Shown one piece after another: positions 55,052-63,858 of a stretch of 64,000 nt of DNA. This DNA comes from Micrococcus porci. GTDB taxonomy: Bacteria > Actinomycetota > Actinomycetes > Actinomycetales > Micrococcaceae. How positions within the stretch are numbered: position 1 is the stretch's first letter; every line of letters begins with the position of its first letter. The DNA lies in NCBI RefSeq assembly GCF_020097155.1, contig NZ_CP083691.1, positions 1,860,001 through 1,924,000 on the forward strand, written 5' to 3'. The notes beneath the pieces are model-generated. The model was not told where the DNA came from, ran no database searches, and was given only the letters and a program-made list of their open reading frames with translations. The translations under genes were made by a program, and so were the position numbers.

Positions 55052-55882
55052 TCAGGAAGTGGTGATCGTGTTCAGACGGCTGGTGATCCCTCTGGACAGC
55101 GCGGCGCGTCCTTCACCGTTGTTCAGGTACTTGAGTGCCCGAATCCCTTGAAGGTCGAAGGGAATGTCACTCATGGACTGGGCAACCAGGATGGTGTCGC
55201 GTCCAAGCGTGTGCGCGATACCGGTTTCGTAGAAGACGTTGGGATTCTTTTCGCTGAGATCGGCGATGACGACGCGGGCGCGCCAGATGAGGCTGAGCAC
55301 GTCGTCGAGGATGTGGTCTCGTTCCCAGATGTCGTCGGCACGCAGACAACGCATCCCTGCCGCTTCGATGCCTTCCTTCAGGGACTCATACACCGCCGAA
55401 AAGGCCGGGCTGAATGGCATCATCACCGCCACGAGGTCAGGGTCGAAAGGTTCTGAGGTTGGGAACTGGAACACCTTGGGCTTAACCCTGGCAGAGAGCT
55501 CTTGGTCGAGGACGCGGTACAAGTCAACATCCTTGACAGCCCAGTGCGTCCGATGGAACTCCCAATCAGTGATGTCCAAAACGCCCGCTGCCGCCTCGAT
55601 TCTGGGCGAGGGAATCGGTGCAATCGCGGGGTTAGGGACAAAGGAAAACGTGTAGCCATACCTGGACTTGTTCACATTTGTGACATGGCCGACGCGAGCA
55701 ATCTGCGGCTCATCATCGAAACCAGTCTCCGGCATGAGCAGCGTCGGTAGGTTCAAGAGACGCTCGATCCTGACCTGGCCTACCTCCGGAGCGAGGTACT
55801 CCCGGACATCATCGGCCGTGTGCTCAAGCAAGCGATCAGCTCCGACCTCACCTCGCGTCAGGCCGATCAGCAGGTTGTACAT
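55052..55882 (-). CDS. TIR/nucleoside-deoxyribosyltransferase-like fold protein, probable defence effector
   Basis: Protein of about 276 aa, antisense to the transfer genes; ATG at 55882 with GGGGA upstream. The first 140 residues are unassigned. The C-terminal domain reads VAVMMPFSPAFSAVYESLKEGIEAAGMRCLRADDI, then ARVVIADLSEKNPNVFYETGIAHTLGRDTILVAQ. This is the TIR-like/2-deoxyribosyltransferase pattern, with the likely catalytic Glu in FYETGIAH. Such domains cleave NAD or nucleosides in anti-phage systems. Lower GC than neighbouring genes. It is followed by two insertion sequences. A metabolic deoxyribosyltransferase role is less likely given length and context. Confidence 0.68.
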   Translation of the reverse strand: MYNLLIGLTRGEVGADRLLEHTADDVREYLAPEVGQVRIERLLNLPTLLMPETGFDDEPQIARVGHVTNVNKSRYGYTFSFVPNPAIAPIPSPRIEAAAGVLDITDWEFHRTHWAVKDVDLYRVLDQELSARVKPKVFQFPTSEPFDPDLVAVMMPFSPAFSAVYESLKEGIEAAGMRCLRADDIWERDHILDDVLSLIWRARVVIADLSEKNPNVFYETGIAHTLGRDTILVAQSMSDIPFDLQGIRALKYLNNGEGRAALSRGITSRLNTITTS

Positions 55883-56017
55883 CCCAGCGTCCCCTCTAGC
55901 GCACTGACCTCGAACTTGTGTCGAAGTCTCGGGCACCCGTGGCAGCCACGAATGCTCAACCCAAGTATCGCGCACCCTCCCGACTGCCATGGGCCCACGG
56001 TCGATGACGCACACCTC

Positions 56018-57013
56018 CTAGGTGTGATGTCCAGGGAGGTTGTTGAGCCTGCTGGCAGGTGCGGCTCCGATCGCGGAGTGGACTCGGTGATGATTGTAGA
56101 AGTGCACCCACCCAGGCAACGCGGCCCTGCGTTCGGTCTCTGAGCCGTAGAACTTGGCGTAGGCCCACCCGTCAGCGAGCGTGCGATGGAACCGCTCGAT
56201 CTTCCCGTTCGTCTGCGGTCGGTAGGGCCGAGTCCGCTTGGGCTTGATCCCGAGCTCGGTGCAAGCATCCCGCCAGGCATGCGAGCGGTAGGCCGAACCG
56301 TTGTCCGAGAGCACCCGCTCCACCTCCACGCCCAGCTGCGCGAAGTGAGCGACCGCGCGGCGCAGCACCGCGATGGCGGTCTGGCTGCGTTCGTCGGAGT
56401 GCATCTCGACATACGCGAAGCGGGAGTGGTCATCGATCACGGTGTGCAGGAAGCCCACCCCGAGCCGGGGCTGGTATCGGGCATCACGGGTTCCTTCTCG
56501 GTCCGAAGTCGCCGCGCGGTGCTTCATGCCCTGCTGACGCCCGACGAATCGGTGCCCGCCCCCGTCGGGGATGCGTCCGAACTTCGTGACGTCAACGTGG
56601 ATCAGCGAGCCGGGGTGGGGGTGCTCATAGCGGCGGATCGGCTCGGCGGTGACCCGGTCCAGACGGGCGAGGCGGTTGATCCGGCAACGCACGAGCACGG
56701 CATGGACGGTGGATGCCGGCATCCCGAGTTCTGAGGCGATCTGCACGGGCCCCAGGCGCCGGCGCCATCGGGCGGCCACGATCTGTTTCACCACCGCAGG
56801 CGGTGTTCTGGTCGGCATCGTGGACGGCCGGCTGGACCGGTCGACCATGCCTGCAGGTCCCTCGGCCCGGAAGCGTGTGGCCCATTTGCGGGCGGTGGGT
56901 GGGGAGACCATGAACATCTTGGCCGCGGTGGCGACCGGCCAGTGCTCCTCGACGATGAGCTTGGCCAGGCGTAGGCGGGCGCGAGGGGTCAGGGCGGCGT
57001 TAGCGTGGGACAT
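56018..57013 (-). CDS. IS481-family transposase
   Basis: DDE integrase-type transposase of 331 aa. N-terminal helix-turn-helix units (RARLRLAKLIVEEHWPVATAAKMFMVSPPTARKWATRF) are followed by the rve catalytic core with Asp in LIHVDVTKFG, Asp in RVLSDNGSAYRS and Glu in TNGKIERFHRTLADGW. All catalytic residues are present, so it is probably functional. ATG at 57013 is chosen; the frame is open further upstream into the terminal repeat. Confidence 0.95.
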   Translation of the reverse strand: MSHANAALTPRARLRLAKLIVEEHWPVATAAKMFMVSPPTARKWATRFRAEGPAGMVDRSSRPSTMPTRTPPAVVKQIVAARWRRRLGPVQIASELGMPASTVHAVLVRCRINRLARLDRVTAEPIRRYEHPHPGSLIHVDVTKFGRIPDGGGHRFVGRQQGMKHRAATSDREGTRDARYQPRLGVGFLHTVIDDHSRFAYVEMHSDERSQTAIAVLRRAVAHFAQLGVEVERVLSDNGSAYRSHAWRDACTELGIKPKRTRPYRPQTNGKIERFHRTLADGWAYAKFYGSETERRAALPGWVHFYNHHRVHSAIGAAPASRLNNLPGHHT

Positions 57014-57117
57014 GAAGGCCTTCTGTTCGCGTGAGCGGTTTCTTGACAACTCCACTCTCGCAACAGGAGGCCTTCGCCTGTCAGCTGCTCACGCAACAAC
57101 GTCCCTGGACATCACAC
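56022..57117 (-). mobile_element. IS481-family insertion sequence, complete
   Basis: The left end GTGTGATGTCCAGGGAGGTT and the right end (inverted) GTGTGATGTCCAGGGACGTT differ at one position. Both ends are flanked by CTAG (56018-56021 and 57118-57121), the known target type of IS481. The transposase stop codon TAG lies in the left CTAG copy (complement of 56018-56020). The right CTAG also serves as the left flank of the adjacent IS5-family element, so the two insertions used the same site in succession. Confidence 0.93.
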
Positions 57118-57120
57118 CTA

Positions 57121-58059
57121 GGGCGTGTCTGAGAATAGATGCACGAGTCAGCTGAGACCCTGGGGACATGTCCCGGTTCCAGATGCTCTCTGACACCCAA
57201 TGGGAGTTGATCGCCCCGATGCTCCCGACCCGGACCGGCCGCGCCGGCAGGCCGTTCGCCGACGCCCGCGCCATGGTGGAGGCGATCATCTACCGGTACC
57301 GGTGCGGAATCGCTTGGAGGGATCTGCCCGAGGTCTACGGGCCCTGGCAGACCGTGTGGACCTGGCATCGGCGCTTGGCCGAAAAAGGCACCTGGGACAC
57401 GGTGCTGGCCACGCTGACCGCCGCCGCTGACGCCGAAGGCCTGATCGATTGGTCGGTCTCGGTGGACTCCACGATCGCCCGCGCCCACCAGCACGCGACG
57501 AACATCACCCGCCACACAGGGGGATGGATCGAACTACAAGAATCCGCGTGAGGAGCCGGCCGATCACGGCATCGGGCGCTCCCGTGGCGGGCTGAGCACG
57601 AAGATCCATCAGCTCGTCGATGGGACCGGGCTGCCGCTGGTCAGCCTGATCACCCCCGGCCAGGCAGGGGACTCCCCGATGCTGCTTCCTCTTCTGGAGC
57701 AGCTGCGCGTGACCCGGCCAGTAGGGCGGCCCCGGACCCGCCCCGAGGCCGTGCTGGGCGATAAGGCGTACTCCTCCCGGGCGATCCGCACCCACCTACG
57801 CGCCCGCCGGATCAAGGCGGTCATCCCCGAACCGGCCGACCAGCAGGGCCACCGCAGACGGCGCGGTGCCCGCGGCGGGCGCCCCGTCAGCCTCGACGCG
57901 GACGCCTACAAGGGCCGCAACGTCATCGAGCGTCAGTACGCTCACCTGAAGCAGTGGCGGGGTCTGGCGACCCGGTATGACAAGTACGCGATCATCTACA
58001 GGGCCGCTGTGGTCCTGAATGCTGTGCTCGCATGGTCAAAACGATTGTCAGACATGCCC
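57121..58059 (+). mobile_element. IS5-family (IS427-like) insertion sequence, 939 bp, second copy type
   Basis: The left end GGGCGTGTCTGAGAATAG and the right end (inverted) GGGCATGTCTGACAATCG are imperfect 18-bp terminal repeats. It is flanked by TA within CTAG on both sides. It has exactly the same length (939 bp) as the element at 3277-4215 but clearly different sequence, so it is a related group member, not the same IS. Confidence 0.92.
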
Positions 58060-58062
58060 TAG
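57168..58062 (+). CDS. IS5-family transposase, two frames joined by probable programmed frameshift
   Basis: The first frame (57168-57551) starts MSRFQMLSDTQWELIAPML and contains SVDSTIARAHQH with the first Asp. The second frame enters around 57515 and ends at 58062 with LGDKAYSSRAI (second Asp) and NVIERQYAHLKQWRG (Glu). The frames are linked at ACAGGGGGATGG (G5 at 57519-57523), the equivalent site to the other IS5-type copy. The stop codon TAG uses the TA target duplication. Likely functional. Confidence 0.9.
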
Positions 58063-58095
58063 GCGTACCACCGCTACGTAGAGAGGACTGTTGGG

Positions 58096-58890
58096 ATGGC
58101 GACGTTTGTTGATCCGGTTGCTGATGCTGCTGAGGCTTATGAGGGGTTGCGCGGGTTGGCGCATGCCACCCGGGCCTTTGAGGATCCGGCTGACACGTAC
58201 CGAGTGTTGGGCGAAGTGTCGGGGTCGGTGCGGCTGCTGCGGCAGGTCCTGGACCAGCTCTCTCGTGCGCATGCTGAGCACCGCGATATCGCGTTCACCG
58301 ATGACCGCGTGCCTGCGGAGGCGGTGGCGTTGGCGGCGGCGGATGAGTTGCATCAGGCCGCCGACGGGCTGGATGAGGTCGCTGACCGGGTGATGCGCGC
58401 GCACGAAGCGTCCGGTCGGATCGCCTGGCACACCCACACCAGCCTTGAGCCCGAGCGTTCGCAGCGGTGGGTGAATGTGGTCTTCCTCCAGGGCACCGAG
58501 GCCGATGAAGTCTTGGAGCTGATTGATGTGCAGGGGGTGCAGGCGGGGATCGCGCATCTGGCGCAGTGGGACTTCGGCGACGAAACCACTGGCGCGGCGT
58601 TCGTGAACGGTGAGGTGTACCACGAGCTCCCGGCCGGGCAGTGGGATTGCACCTTCGAGGCCGACGGGTATGTGCTGACCTACAACCCACAGATGGGATA
58701 TGTCGGACTGGTCCGCGAACACCCTGACACCGCCCCTGACCCCAGTCACGACGGGGACGTGGTGGCGGCACGGGACGCGTTCAGCGGTGTCACGTCCGAG
58801 CCTTCGCGTCGAGCAGCCGCGGGCACGGATTGGTTCGCGCCCAAAGCGGGTGGCGCAGCAGCGTCGTCTTCGGTGGGGCGGTCGCTGTGA
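58096..58890 (+). CDS. Transfer-operon protein of unknown function
   Basis: Soluble protein of 264 aa. The N-terminal 110 residues are a helical, acidic region (PVADAAEAYEGLRGLAHATRAFEDPADTY). The second half is beta-rich (GAAFVNGEVYHELPAGQWDCTFEADGYVLTYNP). No named domain. It is the first transfer gene after the IS cluster; its stop overlaps the VirB4 gene start. The promoter upstream may have been altered by the insertions. Confidence 0.75.
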   Translation: MATFVDPVADAAEAYEGLRGLAHATRAFEDPADTYRVLGEVSGSVRLLRQVLDQLSRAHAEHRDIAFTDDRVPAEAVALAAADELHQAADGLDEVADRVMRAHEASGRIAWHTHTSLEPERSQRWVNVVFLQGTEADEVLELIDVQGVQAGIAHLAQWDFGDETTGAAFVNGEVYHELPAGQWDCTFEADGYVLTYNPQMGYVGLVREHPDTAPDPSHDGDVVAARDAFSGVTSEPSRRAAAGTDWFAPKAGGAAASSSVGRSL

Positions 58891-60371
58891 GCGGCGAGAA
58901 GGAACGGCTGCACGCTGCGGTGTTGGTGTCCCCGGCTGCGGAGCGGCGGAAAGCTCGTAAGGCTCGTCGTCAGGCTGCGGCCCGGCTGCAGGCTGAGCGG
59001 GCCAGGGTCGAGCGTGAGGCGGCGAAGGCGAAAGCGCTGGCGGAACGGGAGGAGCGGAAGGCGACGACGTTTCTGCCGGCGGCGGGCGAGGCGGGGCCGG
59101 CGGCGTTGCGGTCGCCGGGACGGTTGCGGTTGCCGCGGCATCAGGACACCTCGGCCACGTTGGCTGGGGCGTATCCGTTCATGGCCGAAGGTGGCCTGGG
59201 GTCGGATGGGGTGTTCGTCGGTCAGGATCTGTATTCGGGTGGCAGTTTCGTCTACGACCCGTGGGTCCTCTACGCCCGCGGGATCATCACCGCCCCGAAC
59301 CTGGTGCTTGCGGGGATCGTCGGGTCGGGAAAATCGTCGTTGGCGAAGTCGCTGTATACGCGGTCGTTGCCGTTCGGACGCCGCGTCTACGTCCCCGGCG
59401 ACCCCAAGGGCGAACACACCGCGGTCGCCGAAGCGGTGGGCGGGAAGGCGATCGTGCTCGGCCACGGCCTCCACACCCGCCTGAATCCCCTGGATGAGGG
59501 ACACCGTCCCGGCGGGCTCACCGACCAGGAGTGGGCGAGCACCGTCGCTTCCCGGCGCCGGGACCTGATCGGCGCGCTGGCCGAGACGGTGCTGGCGCGG
59601 GGGCTGACGCCGTTGGAGCACACCGCCATCGACCTCGCCCTCACCGCCACCGTGGCGGAGAACGAGGTGCCGATCCTGCCCATGGTCGTCGACCACATCC
59701 TCACCCCCAGCCACGACCCCGGCGGACGCCTGGCTGAAGACGGACGCCTGGTCGGACACGCCTTGCGGCGTCTGGTCGCAGGCGACCTCGCCGGCTTGTT
59801 CGACGGCCCCTCAACCGTGGCGTTCGATCCGGATCTACCGATGATCAGCCTCGACCTGTCCCGGGTGACCGAGAACTCCACCCTCATCAGTGTGTTGATG
59901 ACGTGTAGCTCGGCGTGGATGGAATCGGCGCTGCTGGACCCCAATGGTGGGCAGCGGTGGGTGATCTATGACGAGGCCTGGCGGCTCATGTCCCATCCGG
60001 CGTTGTTGAAGCGAATGGATGCGCATTGGCGTCTGGCCCGGCATTACGGGATCGCGAACATGCTGATCTTCCACAAACTCTCCGACCTTGACAACGTCGG
60101 CGACGAAGGCTCTGCCATGCGCTCCCTGGCCAACTCGCTGTTGGCGAATGCGGAGACGCGGATCGTCTACCGCCAGGAATCCGATCAGCTCGGCCCCACC
60201 GCCACCGCCCTCGGCCTGACCGGAACCGAACAGACCCTGCTGCCAAACCTTGGCGTGGGTCAGGGGCTGTGGCGGATCAAGAACCGCTCGTTCGTGATCC
60301 AGCACCAGCTCCACCCCGGCGAGCTGGAGCTGTTCGACACCAGCAGCCGCCTCACCGCAGGAGTCAAGTAA
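58887..60371 (+). CDS. VirB4/TraC-like conjugation ATPase
   Basis: ATPase of 494 aa energising the type IV secretion channel. The GTG start overlaps the preceding stop. A charged coiled N-terminus (residues 15-75, ERRKARKARRQAAARLQAERARVER) is followed by the AAA-type core with Walker A GIVGSGKSSLAK (about 155), Walker B VIYDEAWRLMSHP and the downstream Gln/Arg motif RIVYRQESDQLG. It is shorter than full VirB4, consistent with the N-terminal part being encoded separately by the SCO6880-like gene in this group. Confidence 0.92.
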   Translation: MSGEKERLHAAVLVSPAAERRKARKARRQAAARLQAERARVEREAAKAKALAEREERKATTFLPAAGEAGPAALRSPGRLRLPRHQDTSATLAGAYPFMAEGGLGSDGVFVGQDLYSGGSFVYDPWVLYARGIITAPNLVLAGIVGSGKSSLAKSLYTRSLPFGRRVYVPGDPKGEHTAVAEAVGGKAIVLGHGLHTRLNPLDEGHRPGGLTDQEWASTVASRRRDLIGALAETVLARGLTPLEHTAIDLALTATVAENEVPILPMVVDHILTPSHDPGGRLAEDGRLVGHALRRLVAGDLAGLFDGPSTVAFDPDLPMISLDLSRVTENSTLISVLMTCSSAWMESALLDPNGGQRWVIYDEAWRLMSHPALLKRMDAHWRLARHYGIANMLIFHKLSDLDNVGDEGSAMRSLANSLLANAETRIVYRQESDQLGPTATALGLTGTEQTLLPNLGVGQGLWRIKNRSFVIQHQLHPGELELFDTSSRLTAGVK

Positions 60372-60907
60372 TGCCCAAGCTTCCCGCCCTGAGGCACCGC
60401 CGCAACGACCCGAGCGAGGCAGTGCCGGTGGTGTTGCGGCACGTGGTCATCACCGTCGACATCACCGGCACCCTGACGGTGACCGTCGACCAACAGCCGC
60501 ATCTTCCGCAGGCGGGTGAGGTGTGGGGTCGGGGTGACTTCGGAGCGATCCTTGATGACCTGACCGAGCAGCGCCGCATTCCCGTGCGGGTGGATGTGTA
60601 TGAGTCCGACGGCAGCCATTTCACCGACATCATCCACGCCCACCGACCACGACGCGCCCCCGAACCCGAGCCCGACGACCCAGCCGCTGCCGACGAGGAA
60701 GCCGCCGCGGACACTCCAGCGCCCCCGACAGATGATCCGGGCCGGCTGGTGGGGTTCTTGCCCGGTGAGACGGTGTTCCTCGGCCAGATCGTTGAGGAAG
60801 TGGCGGCGGATGAGAACGGCACCATCACCCCACCCGACACTGCCTTGGGTCCGGTGGTGGTGGTCGGACGGGCCTCCGGAACCGTCATCGTGCAGGAGAC
60901 GCGATGA
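60371..60907 (+). CDS. Transfer-operon protein of unknown function
   Basis: Protein of 178 aa whose ATG overlaps the VirB4 stop (TAATG). It has a basic start, a beta-rich domain (VVITVDITGTLTVTVDQQPHLPQAGEVWGRGDFGAILDDL), an acidic Pro/Asp/Glu linker (about 98-125) and a second small domain (PGETVFLGQIVEEVAADENG). No named family. Overlaps the coupling-protein gene by 4 bp, so it is part of the machine or its regulator. Confidence 0.75.
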   Translation: MPKLPALRHRRNDPSEAVPVVLRHVVITVDITGTLTVTVDQQPHLPQAGEVWGRGDFGAILDDLTEQRRIPVRVDVYESDGSHFTDIIHAHRPRRAPEPEPDDPAAADEEAAADTPAPPTDDPGRLVGFLPGETVFLGQIVEEVAADENGTITPPDTALGPVVVVGRASGTVIVQETR

Positions 60908-62685
60908 GTGCCTCGCAGCGGCAGAGTGGGTCGATGGGTGAGGAACTGACCAACGCCGCCCTCATCGGCCTCATCGCCTTGTTCCTCCTCACCCTCGTGC
61001 TCCGCGCGGCCGGGTCGGTGGCCGCGTTCCTCACCGGAGCACCCCAGCCCACAGCGAGCTGGGCCGCTGGCGCCGGGGTGTTGTTCAACCCCGGTAACCC
61101 CGCAGTCGCGTTGGGGGCGCCTGGTCTCAGCCCCGTCGCCTATTGGGTCACCACCATCGTCGCTCTGGGCGGGCTGGTCGCACTCGCGGGCTGGGGGTGG
61201 GTCGTGTGGCGGCGCCGTTCTCATGCTCAGGTGGTGGATCCGCATCGGTTGGCGGGGATCGCGACGCGGCACGAGGTCGCCCAGGTCGCCTCGGAGAAGG
61301 CGCTGCTGAAACGCGCGTCGACGTTGCGGCCGTCGCTGAAGGACCCGGCCCTGGGTGAGGTGGGGTATCGGCTCGGGACGTCGAAGGGGCAGGGGGTGTG
61401 GGCGAGTGTGGAGGACTCGATCCTGCTGATCGGCCCGCCCCGCTCCGGCAAGGGCCTGCACATCGTCATCCCCGCCATCCTCGACGCCCCCGGCCCCGTG
61501 GTCACCACCTCGACCCGGCCGGACAATCTGACCGCCACTCTCCGCGCCCGGCAGCGCCGTGGCCCGGTGGCGGTGTTCGACCCCCAGCACCTGGCCGAAG
61601 GACTCCCGGCGGGGATGCGCTGGTCACCCGTCCGCGGCTGTGAGGACTCGCTCACAGCGATGATCCGCGCCACCGGCCTGGCTTCTGCCACCGGGTTGTC
61701 GGCTGGTGGTGTGGAGTCGGGTGGGTTCTGGGAGGGCAAGACCCGCACCGCCCTCCAAGCCCTCCTCCACGCCGCGGCGTTGGACTCTCGAAAGCCGGCG
61801 GACTTGTTCCGGTGGACCCTCGACCCCGCCGCCGCAGCCGAAGCCGTCGCGATCCTCGCCAACCACCCCGATGCGGCAGCTGGGTGGGCCGATTCGCTGG
61901 GGGCGATGATCGACGCCGACCCCAAAACCCGCGACTCCATCTGGCAAGGCGTCGCCCTCGCCCTCGGCGCCCTCGCCGACCCCCGCGTCCTCGACGCGGT
62001 CACACCCCGCGACAACGAGACCCCCTTCGACCCCGAAACCTTCCTCCGCGAGTCCGGGACCCTCTACCTGCTCGCCACCGGCGCCGGCGCCGGAGCGTCG
62101 GCCGCGCTGGTGGCAGCGTTCATCGAAGACCTCATCGAAACCGCCCGCCGCCTCGCCGCCCGCTCACCCGGCGCACGCCTCGACCCACCCCTGCTCCTGG
62201 CGCTGGATGAGATCGGGAACCTCGCGCCCCTGCCGTCGCTGCCGACGTTGATGGCCGAAGGTGGCGGGACCGGGATCACCACCCTGCCCGTCTTGCAATC
62301 GCTCGCCCAAGCGCGCGACAAGTGGTCCGACCACCAAGCCGGAGCGATCTGGGACGCCGCCATCGTCAAACTCATCCTCGGCGGCGCCTCCAACAGCCGC
62401 GACCTCCAAGACCTCACCACCCTCATCGGCGAACGCGACGAATACACCGACTCCGTCACCCTCGGTGACCACGGGACCAGGTCGAACCAGCGCTCCGTAC
62501 GGCGGGTGCCGATCCTGCCACCGGACCGCATCCGCACCCTCCCCTTCGGCACCGGCGTCGCCCTGCTGCGCTCCGCGCCGCCGATCATCACCGACCTGAC
62601 CGCCTGGCCCACCCGTCCCGACGCCGAGGCCCTCAAGCGGGATCGCGCCCGGCTCGAACAGCTCCTGCAGAACCCCCGTGCATGA
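60904..62685 (+). CDS. VirD4/TraG-type coupling protein
   Basis: Type IV coupling protein of 593 aa that brings the relaxase-DNA complex to the channel. Two N-terminal membrane helices (about residues 17-45 and 77-102) precede the ATPase. The ATPase has Walker A IGPPRSGKGLH (about 178), the T4CP box TTSTRPDNL, Walker B LLALDEIGNLAPLPSLP and GGGTGITTLPVLQSLAQARDKW. It is translationally coupled to the gene before it. Partner relaxase is the MobF protein at 30355-33897. Confidence 0.95.
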   Translation: MSASQRQSGSMGEELTNAALIGLIALFLLTLVLRAAGSVAAFLTGAPQPTASWAAGAGVLFNPGNPAVALGAPGLSPVAYWVTTIVALGGLVALAGWGWVVWRRRSHAQVVDPHRLAGIATRHEVAQVASEKALLKRASTLRPSLKDPALGEVGYRLGTSKGQGVWASVEDSILLIGPPRSGKGLHIVIPAILDAPGPVVTTSTRPDNLTATLRARQRRGPVAVFDPQHLAEGLPAGMRWSPVRGCEDSLTAMIRATGLASATGLSAGGVESGGFWEGKTRTALQALLHAAALDSRKPADLFRWTLDPAAAAEAVAILANHPDAAAGWADSLGAMIDADPKTRDSIWQGVALALGALADPRVLDAVTPRDNETPFDPETFLRESGTLYLLATGAGAGASAALVAAFIEDLIETARRLAARSPGARLDPPLLLALDEIGNLAPLPSLPTLMAEGGGTGITTLPVLQSLAQARDKWSDHQAGAIWDAAIVKLILGGASNSRDLQDLTTLIGERDEYTDSVTLGDHGTRSNQRSVRRVPILPPDRIRTLPFGTGVALLRSAPPIITDLTAWPTRPDAEALKRDRARLEQLLQNPRA

Positions 62686-62769
62686 CCGGGGTCGCGGGGT
62701 GCACCTGACCGGTACCAGGAGCCCGCACCACCAGCGGGCTGCAGTCCACGAGTTGAGAGGTACCGCGTC

Positions 62770-63219
62770 ATGGCCATCCGCACCCAGGAATCCCTGTCCG
62801 GGTTCATCGCATCCGACCCACAGCTGACCTACACCGAACGCGGCGATGCCCGCTTCTACGCCCGCTACGGCCAGGAGAACTTCCAGCGCGAAGAAGACGG
62901 CACCTTCACCAAACTGGAGCCCTCCTTCGGCAACCTCGTGCTCTACCGCGCCACCGCCGAACGCGCCTTCCAACGCTTCACCAAAGGCGACCAGTTCGTC
63001 GCCGAAGGCTACGCCCACGACTACACCTACGAACGCGACGGACAACGCATCGCCGGCGAAGAGTTCGTCGCCAAGAAGATCGGCCACGACACCGCCCGCA
63101 CCCGCTACGACGTCGACCGCACGCCCCGCCAAGCACTCGAACGTCAGGCGGCTGGGCAGGCCTTCGAACCACCCCAGCACCACCAGGCGACGCCTGCTAC
63201 CGACAGCCTCAGCATGTGA
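62770..63219 (+). CDS. Single-stranded DNA-binding protein-like
   Basis: Protein of 149 aa with an OB-fold SSB-like region (RTQESLSGFIASDPQLTYTERGDARFYARYGQ ... KGDQFVAEGYAHDYTY). It lacks the acidic C-terminal tip of housekeeping SSB. It probably coats transferred single strands. ATG 62770 is preceded by GAGAGG. Confidence 0.85.
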   Translation: MAIRTQESLSGFIASDPQLTYTERGDARFYARYGQENFQREEDGTFTKLEPSFGNLVLYRATAERAFQRFTKGDQFVAEGYAHDYTYERDGQRIAGEEFVAKKIGHDTARTRYDVDRTPRQALERQAAGQAFEPPQHHQATPATDSLSM

Positions 63220-63235
63220 CCCGGGCGGACCGATC

Positions 63236-63856
63236 ATGAGCACTCACAGCCCCGAGCCCGACGACCAGTACGACGACCCCGGCATCCTCGACGACCAGCC
63301 CGACATGTTCGACACGAACGCGCTGCCCGAACCCCCGCACCCGATCAACTGGAACCTGCTATCCGCGCAGGATCTGGAAGCCGAACTGCTGGAGCTGAAC
63401 CGGTGGGTCGACTGGCTCCGCCACACCTACGGGCTGCCTGCCTCAGTCATCCCGCCCTACTGGCATCGTCACCCCGAACTTCTGTGGGAACTGTCCGCGC
63501 TGCACCTGCACTGGCTGTGCGCCTACGACCCCGAACAGAACGGCTCCGCACCTTTGGGATGGCACCGCGACTTCGCCGACGCCCGCCACCGCCTGCGCGA
63601 CTGGGTCACCGCCTCCGGCACCCGTCTCGACCGGGACCGGCCCACCCGGCAGACCACCTGGCCCGGCGAAGAACCCCAACCCACCCACGGGGAGTCCGTG
63701 ATCACTGACCGGGATGCCGACTTCGTTCAGTTCATCATCGACCAAGTCAACGAACGACAGGCTGCCGAAGACGCCTTCTACGCCAGCCTGGATGACCGGA
63801 TCGACCCGGCGACCGGTGAGGTTCGCGACGATGTTCTGGGTCCTGAGGGTGGTTGA
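63236..63856 (+). CDS. DUF4913 family protein
   Basis: Protein of 206 aa with the DUF4913 pattern: NRWVDWLRHTYGLPASVIPPYWHRHPELLWELSALHLHWLCAYDP, then PLGWHRDFADARHRLRDW. The family is common on actinobacterial plasmids and ICEs; function unknown. The N-terminus is acidic. The start lies 16 bp after the SSB-like gene stop. Confidence 0.85.
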   Translation: MSTHSPEPDDQYDDPGILDDQPDMFDTNALPEPPHPINWNLLSAQDLEAELLELNRWVDWLRHTYGLPASVIPPYWHRHPELLWELSALHLHWLCAYDPEQNGSAPLGWHRDFADARHRLRDWVTASGTRLDRDRPTRQTTWPGEEPQPTHGESVITDRDADFVQFIIDQVNERQAAEDAFYASLDDRIDPATGEVRDDVLGPEGG

Positions 63857-63858
63857 GG

